Shown here: one piece after another, positions 23,451 to 30,835 of the stretch
How the letters are laid out: every line of letters starts with the position of its first letter
Numbering within the stretch: the stretch's first letter is position 1
The notes under the pieces: model-generated
Database searches by the model: none
Told to the model about the DNA's origin: nothing
The model's input: the letters and a program-made list of their open reading frames with translations, nothing else
Virus record (IMG/VR): IMGVR_UViG_3300032029_000002
Span: 1 to 47,857 of that record
Reading direction: 5' to 3' (one strand)
Source: a virus
DNA length: 47,857 nt
Translations under genes and position numbers: made by a program

Positions 23451-23472
23451 AACAGTCACAACCTTTAAATAG
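23451..23472 (+). promoter_or_regulatory. Promoter with AACAGTC upstream element (1)
   Basis: AACAGTC at 23451-23457, then AACCTTTAAATAG. The same 7-mer lies at the same distance from the TATA box at 28001 and 28181. TATA is about 35 bases before ATG 23502 (nearly leaderless). Confidence 0.6.
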
Positions 23473-23501
23473 TGTTTATGGTTCTCTGGTATCGGTTAAA
23501 C

Positions 23502-24095
23502 ATGACCACTAGAAAAGCGGATAGTCTCCGCGTTGATGCACTTCTGTTAACTCCGATTGATTACGATTGGAGTGAACATGAATACGAAAGGGAATGGGAA
23601 GTTATCCAACCTTATGATGATACTGACTTCGAGGAAATATCTGGGGACGCTTACGAGTATTCAGATAAATGTGAGAGAAAACTAGGGTATGGTAGTTATG
23701 AGGACATGGAAGAATCTAATCAGCCTATGATGAACTACGTTTATCCGTTGCCAGATTCTTATGACCCCGGGGATGCCAAGAAACTTAAAGATGTAAACCT
23801 ATGCCTCGTTTACTTCGCACAAGATAATACTTACGGCATGGCTCTAACTGGTGGAGGAATGGATCTAAGTTGGGATATATGCAGAGCCTATATAGCATTA
23901 GGACAGTACCCCCCGATTCACTTCCGTTTACCACGATTCGCCGGTATGTCTAAGAGCAAAAGAAACCTTGATGTGATAAGAGCTTGTGTTAAGGGCCGAC
24001 GTATTGTTAAGCAGTGGATCGATAACGATATAAAAGACTTCAAACGAGTTAAGGATGGGCTAGTGAAGAGAACTAAGGGACTCACTTCCAAATAA
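23502..24095 (+). CDS. Conserved-looking acidic protein, unknown
   Basis: 197 residues from ATG 23502 (MTTRKADSLRVDALLLTPID). Acidic N-terminal half with many Tyr/Glu, then a more basic C-terminal helix (VKRTKGLTSK). Driven by an AACAGTC-type promoter. No family recognised; a DNA- or host-protein-binding role cannot be judged. A TTG at 23472 would extend it into the promoter and is rejected. Confidence 0.65.
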   Translation: MTTRKADSLRVDALLLTPIDYDWSEHEYEREWEVIQPYDDTDFEEISGDAYEYSDKCERKLGYGSYEDMEESNQPMMNYVYPLPDSYDPGDAKKLKDVNLCLVYFAQDNTYGMALTGGGMDLSWDICRAYIALGQYPPIHFRLPRFAGMSKSKRNLDVIRACVKGRRIVKQWIDNDIKDFKRVKDGLVKRTKGLTSK

Positions 24096-24145
24096 TCTAA
24101 TCTCTTTTTTAAATTCTTTATTGTGCATAAACTTTTATAATCACA

Positions 24146-24157
24146 AGTCTTAAATAA
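24146..24157 (+). promoter_or_regulatory. Leaderless promoter
   Basis: GTCTTAAATAAT centred about 28 bases before ATG 24180. Confidence 0.5.
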
Positions 24158-24179
24158 TTCATAACGGTTAATAAACTAA

Positions 24180-24392
24180 ATGCCTAAATGTCCTCGGTGT
24201 GGTAAATCTGAGAATGTTCACTCCGACGAGCTTCATGTTAAGTGGATTCATATGTGTTATAATTGCGGTAAACAATGGTGGACTGATAAACCAAGAGAAG
24301 CCTGGATTTCACGAGATCAACCCACTCCCCAAGACATAGAATATAATAAATGGTTAAAACAACATTTAGAGAATCAGAGACAAAAATCTTAG
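24180..24392 (+). CDS. Zinc-ribbon protein
   Basis: 70 residues with CPRCGKSENVHSDE and CYNCGKQWW, a classic two-knuckle ribbon, and a helical tail. Leaderless. The 3' end carries AATCTTAGTTC, a sequence repeated at other gene ends. Confidence 0.7.
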   Translation: MPKCPRCGKSENVHSDELHVKWIHMCYNCGKQWWTDKPREAWISRDQPTPQDIEYNKWLKQHLENQRQKS

Positions 24393-24407
24393 TTCAGATT
24401 AAACAAT

Positions 24408-24418
24408 AACTTTATATG
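24408..24418 (+). promoter_or_regulatory. Promoter of ncRNA candidate 1
   Basis: AACTTTATATG centred 26 bases before 24440, where the RNA's closing stem begins. No open frame follows. Confidence 0.55.
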
Positions 24419-24439
24419 TTGACTAGGCTTATACTCTTT

Positions 24440-24560
24440 GGGTGAGACTTTGGATAACCAGGGGGTGAAAGGGTTTTACGCATATCTTTCGCGGTTTTCC
24501 CCTTCCACATACACACCTATCCGCTACACCTATCCTGGTGATGAGTGTGGCCTCACCCAC
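24440..24560 (+). ncRNA. Structured non-coding RNA candidate 1
   Basis: The predicted +1 is the first base of GGGTGAG (24440-24446), which pairs with CTCACCC (24552-24558). Inside, ACCAGG (24457-24462) pairs with CCTGGT (24534-24539), extended by GGTG/CACC (24464-24467 with 24527-24530). A direct repeat ACACCTATCC (24513, 24526) offers an alternative pairing partner. The region lacks coding character. The 7-bp end stem recalls a tRNA acceptor, but no T-arm or anticodon arm is visible. Function unknown. Confidence 0.6.
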
Positions 24561-24608
24561 CCCCCAAAAAGTGATAAGAAGTGATTGGGGGTTAGTGTTT
24601 CACCGAAA

Positions 24609-24620
24609 CCTTTTTATATT
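24609..24620 (+). promoter_or_regulatory. Promoter
   Basis: ACCTTTTTATAT centred about 35 bases before ATG 24650; leader about 8 bases. Confidence 0.5.
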
Positions 24621-24649
24621 TTTTTAACGCTCTTAGTTGTGGATAAACA

Positions 24650-24838
24650 ATGAATAAACAAATATTATATCAGAGATATGTAGAAAGTAACGGGATCAGA
24701 AAATATGACATAAGGACAACGATGCAGTTTGATGATGATCTCATATCAGAAGATAATGCTAGGGCCATGTTCCTCGACTTTCTAAAAGATCGCATCAATG
24801 ATCCCGAACCTCTTATAATAGTTGACATTGAAAGGTGA
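24650..24838 (+). CDS. Small protein, unknown
   Basis: 62 residues (MNKQILYQRYVESNGIRKYD), an acidic alpha/beta unit. First gene of a run of coupled small genes; its stop overlaps the ribosome site of the next. Confidence 0.55.
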   Translation: MNKQILYQRYVESNGIRKYDIRTTMQFDDDLISEDNARAMFLDFLKDRINDPEPLIIVDIER

Positions 24839-24843
24839 AAATG

Positions 24844-25029
24844 ATGAAGGCATATAGATTCAAAGCACAAGACGAGGACGGGGAATATTACTCTGTTATG
24901 TATGCTAACTCTGAAGAGGAGGCAAAAGAACTAATCGAGGAAGAAACCTTGGAATTTGATTGGTTCTGTGAGTTTGAAATAGAACTTGACGAACCCAAGG
25001 TTCTGATGATCGCAAGTTATGATACTTGA
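24844..25029 (+). CDS. Small acidic protein, unknown
   Basis: 61 residues, MKAYRFKAQDEDGEYYSVMY..., with SEEEAKELIEEE helix. Tandem ATGs; AGGTGA is best spaced for 24844. The beta-hairpin plus helix pattern resembles small DNA-mimic or host-takeover proteins, but that is only a guess. Confidence 0.55.
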   Translation: MKAYRFKAQDEDGEYYSVMYANSEEEAKELIEEETLEFDWFCEFEIELDEPKVLMIASYDT

Positions 25030-25041
25030 GGTTAAACAAAG

Positions 25042-25254
25042 ATGACTTTAACATGGGAAAACAAACTTTTTGACCTTGATCACTGTTACGAGATTATTAG
25101 ACAAAGCGAAACCTATGGTATGAAGGGGGTAGCTAAGACAGAGACGATTCAAGAGTTGTTCGATGAGGCGGTTATAAGGGAGTTAATAATGAAGGGACGT
25201 ATCTGGTCCCCCCGCCCGGGATTCCTAAAAATCCTAGTTGGTGCAGAACAATGA
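25042..25254 (+). CDS. Small winged-helix-like protein
   Basis: 70 residues; the second half (TIQELFDEAVIRELIMKGRI, then WSPRPGFLKIL) reads like the recognition helix and wing of a winged helix. Stop overlaps the next ATG. Confidence 0.5.
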   Translation: MTLTWENKLFDLDHCYEIIRQSETYGMKGVAKTETIQELFDEAVIRELIMKGRIWSPRPGFLKILVGAEQ

Positions 25255-25535
25255 ATAGCGAAAGATCGAAACTCTGTGAAAACTGCAAAATATTTGGTAT
25301 ATGTCATGAACCACAAAAATATATTGCTCAATCCTGCATCCACTTCGTCGGAAATTTACCACAAGGCTTCGTAAAATATAGAAACGTCGCCATAAAGTTT
25401 GTTCCTAATAATTGGAAGGGACATAGGGGTTATTTTGTAAGAAAGTGGGGGCGCGAATGGATTATGCCTAATACTTGGGAGTGGAACGTAAGGAATGGCG
25501 ATATTAAACTATCTACAACGATAGATGATGAATAG
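25251..25535 (+). CDS. Cys-rich small protein, unknown
   Basis: 94 residues with CENCKIFGICHEP and SCIHF, a likely metal site at the N-terminus, then a Trp-rich basic region (GREWIMPNTWEWNV). Overlaps the previous gene by 4 bases. Confidence 0.6.
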   Translation: MNSERSKLCENCKIFGICHEPQKYIAQSCIHFVGNLPQGFVKYRNVAIKFVPNNWKGHRGYFVRKWGREWIMPNTWEWNVRNGDIKLSTTIDDE

Positions 25536-25554
25536 TTATAATGGAGGTGAAAGA

Positions 25555-25851
25555 ATGAATTGGAAATGCGTGTTGGGTTCTCATAGTTGGGAACATAAAC
25601 TTATGCCTGTTGTGGGCTTGTTTAGAGATACCCAAGTTAGGGTTTGTATACGTTGTGGGCGACATGAAACGATGAACAGAAACATGGTTTACCAAAAACT
25701 TGACCCATATGAGTATGACTTAATTGCTTACAAGTATTGGGGTGCGGGAAAATGGGGGCAATGGTTAGACGAGAAGTTTCTAGGTATTTCACATAATGAA
25801 TTTACTTTGGAAGAGGTGGAAAAGGAATATGGAAAACAGATATTATCATAA
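25555..25851 (+). CDS. Small protein with CxxC, unknown
   Basis: 98 residues from ATG 25555, chosen because a perfect GGAGGTGA lies 5 bases upstream; MNWKCVLGSHSWEHKLM, then VCIRCGRHE. The C-terminal part is acidic. Function unknown. Confidence 0.6.
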   Translation: MNWKCVLGSHSWEHKLMPVVGLFRDTQVRVCIRCGRHETMNRNMVYQKLDPYEYDLIAYKYWGAGKWGQWLDEKFLGISHNEFTLEEVEKEYGKQILS

Positions 25852-25981
25852 TGTTTACTACGACTTTAAATGGTGTCCAAGGCTTGAGAAGTGGATTCGC
25901 CCATTTGTTGCTGAAACTCAATGTTTTCCAACAACAAAACCACCATGCAAAACATGTGTGATAGTTGATACTAAAGAATGA
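25829..25981 (+). CDS. Cys-containing miniprotein
   Basis: 50 residues (MENRYYHNVYYDFKWCPRLE) with PPCKTC near the end; Cys pattern suggests a metal site. It overlaps the previous gene by 23 bases and the next by ATGA. Its 3' end (ACTAAAGAATGA) recurs at 38641. Confidence 0.55.
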   Translation: MENRYYHNVYYDFKWCPRLEKWIRPFVAETQCFPTTKPPCKTCVIVDTKE

Positions 25982-26079
25982 AAACCGTTAAGCTCTTTGT
26001 TTTGGTTTTGAAGTGGTTTGCACTCGGATTCATAGCAACCACATTCCTATTAGAATCAGGGATATGGAAACCTTTATAA
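25978..26079 (+). CDS. 33-residue membrane peptide
   Basis: MKTVKLFVLVLKWFALGFI..., a single hydrophobic segment after a basic start. ATG overlaps the preceding stop. Its last codons form the TATA box of the next gene. Confidence 0.5.
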   Translation: MKTVKLFVLVLKWFALGFIATTFLLESGIWKPL

Positions 26080-26080
26080 A
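26070..26080 (+). promoter_or_regulatory. Leaderless promoter
   Basis: ACCTTTATAAA centred about 26 bases before TTG 26102. Confidence 0.5.
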
Positions 26081-26101
26081 CTCATAATCTTACTGTAAGA
26101 T

Positions 26102-26320
26102 TTGACCAAAATGGGAAAAACAGTTTATCTGTTAGTTGAAGGAGAAGACCTATATGCGCATAACAGTATAGATGAAGCATTAGAGCGACATAAGACGCTC
26201 TCTAGCTTTATCTTGAGTGATGCGAGCTTGGTATCTTTATCCTTCAATAAGAAAGAAGAGAAACTTGAACCGATTCAAGTTGATCTTAAGGAAATAGCCA
26301 AACACTACAACGGTGAATAA
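26102..26320 (+). CDS. Small protein, unknown
   Basis: 72 residues; either leaderless from TTG 26102 (MTKMGKTVYLLVEGEDLYAH) or from ATG 26111. Acidic alpha/beta. It precedes and overlaps the ParB-like gene by 8 bases, hinting at a linked role. Confidence 0.55.
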   Translation: MTKMGKTVYLLVEGEDLYAHNSIDEALERHKTLSSFILSDASLVSLSFNKKEEKLEPIQVDLKEIAKHYNGE

Positions 26321-27332
26321 TTTGCCGTATGTTGAGGTTCCAATCGACAAGATTGAAGACAACCCATTTCAGACACGTAAAGAATATGACAAAGACGCCG
26401 CTCTTAGTATTGGCACTTCAGTTTTAAAAGCACGGCATGGATTACTTCAAGCACCATTAGCGCGCCCCCACCCTGAGAAGACGGGTTTTTATCAACTTGG
26501 TTTTGGACATGGACGCATTGCAGGATTAAAAGAGGTTGGAGTAGAAACCGTTACTCTTAGAGTAGAGGATATGACTGACTCTGAGATGAAAAAATATGTT
26601 CTTATAGAGAACGTTAATCGCAGTGATTTAACTGATGACGAGATGTGGGACGGGTTAGAACAATTCAGAAAAGATAAAGGCTGGTCGGGAAAAGAACATA
26701 ATTTCCAATCTATGATGACGACTGAAACGGGGGTTGACCCCACCACAATTCTTAGACATTATAGAACTAAACCAATTTTAGATGCCTTAAAACTCTTCCA
26801 TGGAAGAGTTTCAACTAGATATGCCTCTATTGTTCTGCCAATTTCTAATCAATATGATAATGAAATAGCTGTAAAGGTTCTTGAATGGGCTACCAAAAAG
26901 GATTGGGGGGCAGTTACTTTTGATAAGGTGCAACAAAATCTTAGAAAGTTTGATGAATCCGTCTTCTATGATATCCTCGAATTCAAGCCGGGAACCGAAG
27001 TCATAGCAAAACTAACTGAAACAATAGACCTGTTTACCCCCGAAGAACAGAAACAAATCCTTGAACAAATACGAGTGCGACGATACAATCAAGAGGATGC
27101 AATAAAATTCATTGATCGTGTAATCAAAGGAGATATATCCCAAACTACTGAAGTAAAAAACGAAGCCGAACAAATCATGAAAGATTTCAACGATGTGGCA
27201 ACAGATATTGTGGGGTGGGGATTCAATCATTTTATGATCCTAGGAGAACAAAGGTGGCAAGAAGCCTGTGAAATATTCACAACAATCGAAGATAAGATGC
27301 GGTGGTTAAAAACTAGGGGATGGGAGAAATAA
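26313..27332 (+). CDS. ParB/Spo0J-like DNA-binding protein
   Basis: 339 residues from GTG 26313. The N-terminal ParB fold is clear: VEVPIDKIEDNPFQTRKEYD, then LGFGHGRIAGLKEVG (the usual GxxR motif region) and IENVNRSDLTDDE. A helical DNA-binding middle follows and the C-terminus is unfamiliar. Viral ParB-like proteins act in partition, replication or, in some groups, as CTP-dependent clamps. No ParA is nearby. A palindrome in the 45.25 kb region is a possible site. Confidence 0.7.
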   Translation: MNNLPYVEVPIDKIEDNPFQTRKEYDKDAALSIGTSVLKARHGLLQAPLARPHPEKTGFYQLGFGHGRIAGLKEVGVETVTLRVEDMTDSEMKKYVLIENVNRSDLTDDEMWDGLEQFRKDKGWSGKEHNFQSMMTTETGVDPTTILRHYRTKPILDALKLFHGRVSTRYASIVLPISNQYDNEIAVKVLEWATKKDWGAVTFDKVQQNLRKFDESVFYDILEFKPGTEVIAKLTETIDLFTPEEQKQILEQIRVRRYNQEDAIKFIDRVIKGDISQTTEVKNEAEQIMKDFNDVATDIVGWGFNHFMILGEQRWQEACEIFTTIEDKMRWLKTRGWEK

Positions 27333-27979
27333 GTTTAGTATCACGGCTAGAGGATGAAGTCAGTTTTATGTTAACTGATTTACTTGAAAAAGGGTTGAAC
27401 CCAACAACTCAACAACTTATGCAGATTACGTTTCAATCACAATATAACTCTGACTCACGAAAACAGCGAGACACAATTTATGGCATAATAATAAGACGAA
27501 GGGATGCAGCTATCTTAGACTTTGAATATTATGCCGCTTCTCCCGAATTCACAAAGGATATGGCATCTATAGACTATTATAATCATCCCGAAGAAATAAC
27601 CGATGAATACGCAGAATATGATGCAAGACTTTATGAAGGATTCTTTGGGACAGAAACAAAAACATTAAAACAATTTAATGAAGAATTAAAATCAGTTGCT
27701 ATTTTATGGGACAAAAAAATAAAGGAGTTCTCTGAACAAGGAAATAATCTTGTAGTTGCTACGGGTGGTCCTAAATCTCGATGGAAAATCCCTAGTTATT
27801 GGGGATGGGCTATACGAGAACGAGATTTATATGTGATAAGTGCAAAAATAATAGTAAAGCAACTCAAACGAGGAATCGGCACTAAGGCGCTACCTAATAC
27901 AACCCAAACACGAGGCGCATTAACATTAACTACTGAGGTACAAAAGGCACTAGAGTATAAATCCAAAATACCTCAATAA
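27320..27979 (+). CDS. Helical protein next to ParB-like gene, unknown
   Basis: 219 residues, overlapping the ParB-like gene by 13 bases. N-terminus FMLTDLLEKGLNPTTQQLMQ looks like a short DNA-binding helical unit, and QRDTIYGIIIRRRDAAI is basic. No known family. Coupling suggests a partner of the ParB-like protein. Ends in a T-rich stretch. Confidence 0.6.
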   Translation: MGEISLVSRLEDEVSFMLTDLLEKGLNPTTQQLMQITFQSQYNSDSRKQRDTIYGIIIRRRDAAILDFEYYAASPEFTKDMASIDYYNHPEEITDEYAEYDARLYEGFFGTETKTLKQFNEELKSVAILWDKKIKEFSEQGNNLVVATGGPKSRWKIPSYWGWAIRERDLYVISAKIIVKQLKRGIGTKALPNTTQTRGALTLTTEVQKALEYKSKIPQ

Positions 27980-28000
27980 CTTTTTTCTTAGTTGTGTTAG

Positions 28001-28022
28001 AACAGTCATAACATTTAAATAG
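28001..28022 (+). promoter_or_regulatory. Promoter with AACAGTC element (2), ncRNA candidate 2
   Basis: AACAGTC at 28001-28007, then AACATTTAAATAGG; TATA centred 26 bases before 28042. Confidence 0.6.
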
Positions 28023-28041
28023 GTCTTAAACTATTTTATTC

Positions 28042-28161
28042 TTGTCTAGCGTAAAATTACCGGTGGCATCCCTTAGCGTCGGTGGGGCGCTTCAAACCAC
28101 AGAGCACGACAGAAGCCGACTGCTCTCATGTTTATGGTGGGAAGTGTGGGTTGCTAGACAA
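28042..28161 (+). ncRNA. Structured non-coding RNA candidate 2
   Basis: About 120 nt. TTGTCTAGC (28042-28050) pairs perfectly with GCTAGACAA (28153-28161), and the predicted transcription start is its first base. Internal elements: hairpin AGCGTC-GGTGG-GGCGCT (28074-28090), hairpin AGAGCA/TGCTCT (28101 onward) and AACCACA pairing with TGTGGGTT beside the end stem, giving a multi-branch fold. A possible pseudoknot joins GTCGG and CCGAC. No long open frame with coding character. The next gene has its own promoter starting 20 bases later, so this is a separate transcript. Confidence 0.65.
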
Positions 28162-28180
28162 CTTATCTTTGTTGTACTTG

Positions 28181-28203
28181 AACAGTCGCAACCTTTTTAT
28201 AGT
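28181..28203 (+). promoter_or_regulatory. Promoter with AACAGTC element (3)
   Basis: AACAGTC at 28181-28187, then AACCTTTTTATAG; TATA about 30 bases before ATG 28227. Confidence 0.6.
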
Positions 28204-28226
28204 TGTTTAAACTTAATGATTCTGAT

Positions 28227-28862
28227 ATGTCTGAGCAGACGTTTGAAGACAAAGTGGTTCTACACTTAGAGACCATTGAACGGAACATCACACAGATATT
28301 CCAGAAAATAAACGAAGTAAACGGAACCCTAGATTATCTGCGTGAACAGTCTCTCGATAAAGAGTTTAAGACACCGAAGCCACCGAAAGAGCCAAAGGTA
28401 GAGGATCACGTAGACACGGGGCCGCCCACCAAAGATGACCTTATTGCGGTTCTCGGGGACGGCGTGTTTGATACAGACTTGGAGTATGTGGCGGGAGGGT
28501 TGGCGATAAAGACGCGTAAGTATCTCAAAGACCTTTGGGATGGTTACAATGATACACTTAAAGAGTTTAAGTATGGCTGGCATAGTGACAAGGAAGCCAA
28601 AGTGTATCAGTGGGAGTATGAGTACAAGAAGGCTTCCGATAGGCCCAAAGGTGAGCCTAAGAAGGCAAGCCAAGACTGGAAAAAGATGAAGGGAAAAGGC
28701 AAAGGCGGAACATGGAACTACACTGATCAGCAGCCTGAGATAGTGGATAAGATGAATGAGAAGAACCAGTACGAGGACGCGGATTATCGCTACAGTTTAT
28801 ATGGTGACGTTCTTCCTGAGACGGGGCTTCCTAAGTTTATAAGTCGTTGGCCCAAGGATTAA
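28227..28862 (+). CDS. Coiled-coil, lysine-rich protein, unknown
   Basis: 211 residues from ATG 28227 (MSEQTFEDKVVLHLETIERN), leaderless or nearly so. N-terminal coiled coil, a proline/lysine linker (KTPKPPKEPKVE), then a basic low-complexity stretch (KMKGKGKGGTWNYTDQQP). Possibly nucleic-acid binding. A TTG at 28203 would overlap the promoter and is rejected. Confidence 0.6.
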   Translation: MSEQTFEDKVVLHLETIERNITQIFQKINEVNGTLDYLREQSLDKEFKTPKPPKEPKVEDHVDTGPPTKDDLIAVLGDGVFDTDLEYVAGGLAIKTRKYLKDLWDGYNDTLKEFKYGWHSDKEAKVYQWEYEYKKASDRPKGEPKKASQDWKKMKGKGKGGTWNYTDQQPEIVDKMNEKNQYEDADYRYSLYGDVLPETGLPKFISRWPKD

Positions 28863-28867
28863 TCGAT

Positions 28868-28880
28868 ACCCTTTTATATT
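28868..28880 (+). promoter_or_regulatory. Leaderless promoter
   Basis: ACCCTTTTATATT centred 26 bases before ATG 28902. Confidence 0.6.
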
Positions 28881-28901
28881 TCCTTAACTCTTTTCTTAAT
28901 C

Positions 28902-29228
28902 ATGAGTGAAGAAGAGAAACAAAAATATATCAGAGTCTTTGACATAGAGCAAGCCAACAAACGGTACGGGGAAGGCTACCGAGTTCATTCATCCATCGTC
29001 AGAGTCTTTCAGGAAGACTTATCGGGATGCATTATTTCTGATATCAGTTACCTTATGAGTCTCACTAGCGAAAGCAAATATGATAACATCTCAAACCTAT
29101 TAGATGTGTCACCGGAACAGGTTGACGAATACTTGGCGAAAGGCTACATTGTGACTGACTCATGGAGTAAAGTTGTCAGGATGGTGAAGAAAAACGCAGT
29201 CAGTGATAGAGAAGTTCAAGAGGGATAA
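28902..29228 (+). CDS. Helical protein, unknown
   Basis: 108 residues (MSEEEKQKYIRVFDIEQANK). The middle ISNLLDVSPEQVDEYLAKGY has a UBA- or HTH-like helix pattern. Leaderless start at the predicted +1. Followed by another HTH-like gene. Confidence 0.55.
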   Translation: MSEEEKQKYIRVFDIEQANKRYGEGYRVHSSIVRVFQEDLSGCIISDISYLMSLTSESKYDNISNLLDVSPEQVDEYLAKGYIVTDSWSKVVRMVKKNAVSDREVQEG

Positions 29229-29258
29229 CTGGGAGGAAACAGAGGACGCTGACAGACA

Positions 29259-29726
29259 TTGGCTGAAAACCACCTTAATGAGCTTGAGAACCTCAACAAG
29301 CTACGCAACTACTTCCAACCCCCAATCACGCAGCACGAGGCGGCGAACACCGTGAACCAACTGATAGCGGCGGGATACGTCCAACAATTCATAGCGGATT
29401 ACGTCGGAGTGGCACCCTCAACAATCACCTACCTCAAAACAGCAGGCCAACACATCACAGAGGAACTGTGGCCCCACATCGAGGAGCAGGGATGGGCGCT
29501 ACAGAAAACCTATTTCATCAGCTTCCTACCCCCGGAGCAGCAGTTGAAGGTTATGAGACATGAACAGGAGTACGGGGGGCTTGAGGAGGAGGGATGGAAA
29601 AAGTTCATGGGGTTTGATAAATACGGAACCACTCCGATCCAGGATGGTGATCTTGTGGGTGACTCGATTAAGAGAAAGATAAAGTTAAATAATGGTTCAA
29701 AGCAAACTATCACGGAGGAAAAGTGA
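29259..29726 (+). CDS. HTH protein, unknown
   Basis: 155 residues from TTG 29259. Residues about 38-62 form a helix-turn-helix (QQFIADYVGVAPSTITYLKT). The coding strand is C/A-rich in the first half and G-rich from about 29530. The stop overlaps the next ATG. May be a DNA-binding partner of the preceding product. Confidence 0.6.
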   Translation: MAENHLNELENLNKLRNYFQPPITQHEAANTVNQLIAAGYVQQFIADYVGVAPSTITYLKTAGQHITEELWPHIEEQGWALQKTYFISFLPPEQQLKVMRHEQEYGGLEEEGWKKFMGFDKYGTTPIQDGDLVGDSIKRKIKLNNGSKQTITEEK

Positions 29727-29887
29727 TGGTGTTCATTGTTAGGTGTCGAGACTGTAAACATTGTGTAGAACAGTTTGATGATGATTATGGTCCCGCGCTG
29801 CCTTGGACTTGGAAATGCGCCAAGGGACATGGTTATCGTCACGGAGACGAATATTCCTGTGTCGAGGACTTCAAGGAGAAATCATAG
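29726..29887 (+). CDS. Cys-rich miniprotein
   Basis: 53 residues: RCRDCKHCV, WKCAKGHGY, YSCVEDF, a compact zinc-binding pattern. TGATG overlap with the previous gene; ends with EKS before TAG. Confidence 0.6.
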   Translation: MVFIVRCRDCKHCVEQFDDDYGPALPWTWKCAKGHGYRHGDEYSCVEDFKEKS

Positions 29888-29905
29888 TTTAAGGAGAACA
29901 AAGAT

Positions 29906-30262
29906 ATGATTGAGACGGGTTATTTTGCGAAAATAAAAACTTATCCTGAGACAGATTGGTTACTATGTGTTGCTAGGAAATATCCGTGGTTCGTGAAACA
30001 AGGTAAGATGACTCATATGATTGAACTTGCACCAAGTAACGAATTACTGAAGGATTGGAAAGAAGGCAGTATAACTTGGGAAGAATACGAGGAAAGATAT
30101 AGATCAGAATTATCTTCCTCTAGTTTAGCCAGAAATGGAATTGCTTGGATAGGATTAAAAGACGCCCAAGGGGAAACGGTGAGGCTTCTCTGTTGGGAAA
30201 AGGAACCACCGTGTCATAGGTTCATCCTTAAAGACATGATAGTTGATGGTGAAAAGTTATAA
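29906..30262 (+). CDS. DUF488 family protein
   Basis: 118 residues. YFAKIKTYPETDWLLCVARK and the closing LLCWEKEPPCHRFILKDMI (LLC-E-CHR) are hallmarks of DUF488. Function of the family is unsettled. AAGGAG lies about 10 bases before the ATG. Unusual cargo for a virus. Confidence 0.65.
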   Translation: MIETGYFAKIKTYPETDWLLCVARKYPWFVKQGKMTHMIELAPSNELLKDWKEGSITWEEYEERYRSELSSSSLARNGIAWIGLKDAQGETVRLLCWEKEPPCHRFILKDMIVDGEKL

Positions 30263-30420
30263 AACAAAATTTAACAACCCTTGAAAAAGACATAATCCGA
30301 GACTACTATGAAGAATTACAACTACCCGAGTTCTCAGACGATCCCCACGAAGCCTTAGAGATAACTCAAAGCCTATTAATCCATTTAATCAAAGAACATG
30401 GATTATTCAAGGAATCATAG
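30259..30420 (+). CDS. Small protein with probable AUA start
   Basis: Frame open from a TGA at about 30251 to TAG 30418, without ATG, GTG or TTG at a plausible place; ATA 30259 follows GGTGA by 6 bases. The product, IKQNLTTLEKDIIRDYYEEL..., is acidic and helical and ends KES like many neighbours. The unusual start makes it tentative. Confidence 0.4.
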   Translation: MKQNLTTLEKDIIRDYYEELQLPEFSDDPHEALEITQSLLIHLIKEHGLFKES

Positions 30421-30433
30421 TTGGGGGTAAAAG

Positions 30434-30544
30434 GTGAAACGTGATACCAAGGCTGTTCTAGTTCTTCTAATTCTTGACACTCTTTTCTTTCTTTATCTCT
30501 TCATCCAGAAATTGTTAAGATACTATAAGGGAATAAATATATAA
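30434..30544 (+). CDS. 36-residue membrane peptide
   Basis: GTG start; basic N-terminus, then VLVLLILDTLFFLYLFI membrane segment, then a basic end (LLRYYKG). GGGGGT precedes it. Ends in the AT-rich promoter of the RHH gene. Confidence 0.5.
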   Translation: MKRDTKAVLVLLILDTLFFLYLFIQKLLRYYKGINI

Positions 30545-30546
30545 GG
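30534..30546 (+). promoter_or_regulatory. Promoter of the RHH-MCM operon
   Basis: AATATATAAGG followed by repeats of GGTAAATAAAGTAAATAAGG-like sequence; about 54 bases before GTG 30594. Confidence 0.4.
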
Positions 30547-30593
30547 ATAAGGTAAATAAAGTAAATAAGGTAAGGTATAGGAAGTAGAGTATA

Positions 30594-30827
30594 GTGAGTA
30601 CACAGTTTACAGGATACGTATCCTCTGAATCAATAATAGAGACATTTAGATTGGTAGCTAAACAATCAGGGAAAACCATGACTGCTTGCTATGATGAAGC
30701 CCTCATAGAGTGGATAAAGAAAAACAAGGGAGAGAACATCACCCTCGTATTGGAGCCACGAGCCAACGAGGACTTGGTTGCACTTGCCTCCATCGTCTAC
30801 GAAATGCTTAAAAACCGTGAGGAATAG
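30594..30827 (+). CDS. Ribbon-helix-helix protein
   Basis: 77 residues. The strand FTGYVSSESIIETFRLVAKQ followed by SGKTMTACYDEALIEWI matches the RHH pattern of small DNA-binding regulators. GTG start. Eight bases before MCM, so it may control helicase expression or replication initiation. Confidence 0.65.
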   Translation: MSTQFTGYVSSESIIETFRLVAKQSGKTMTACYDEALIEWIKKNKGENITLVLEPRANEDLVALASIVYEMLKNREE

Positions 30828-30835
30828 TCTACTCC

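Noticed and set aside
24440-24560. tRNA call for the 7-bp end stem followed by ACC
   Set aside because: No T-arm (GTTCRA), no anticodon arm and about 120 nt long; kept as ncRNA only.
28042-28161. 5S rRNA, because of length and end helix
   Set aside because: None of the conserved 5S loop sequences is present.
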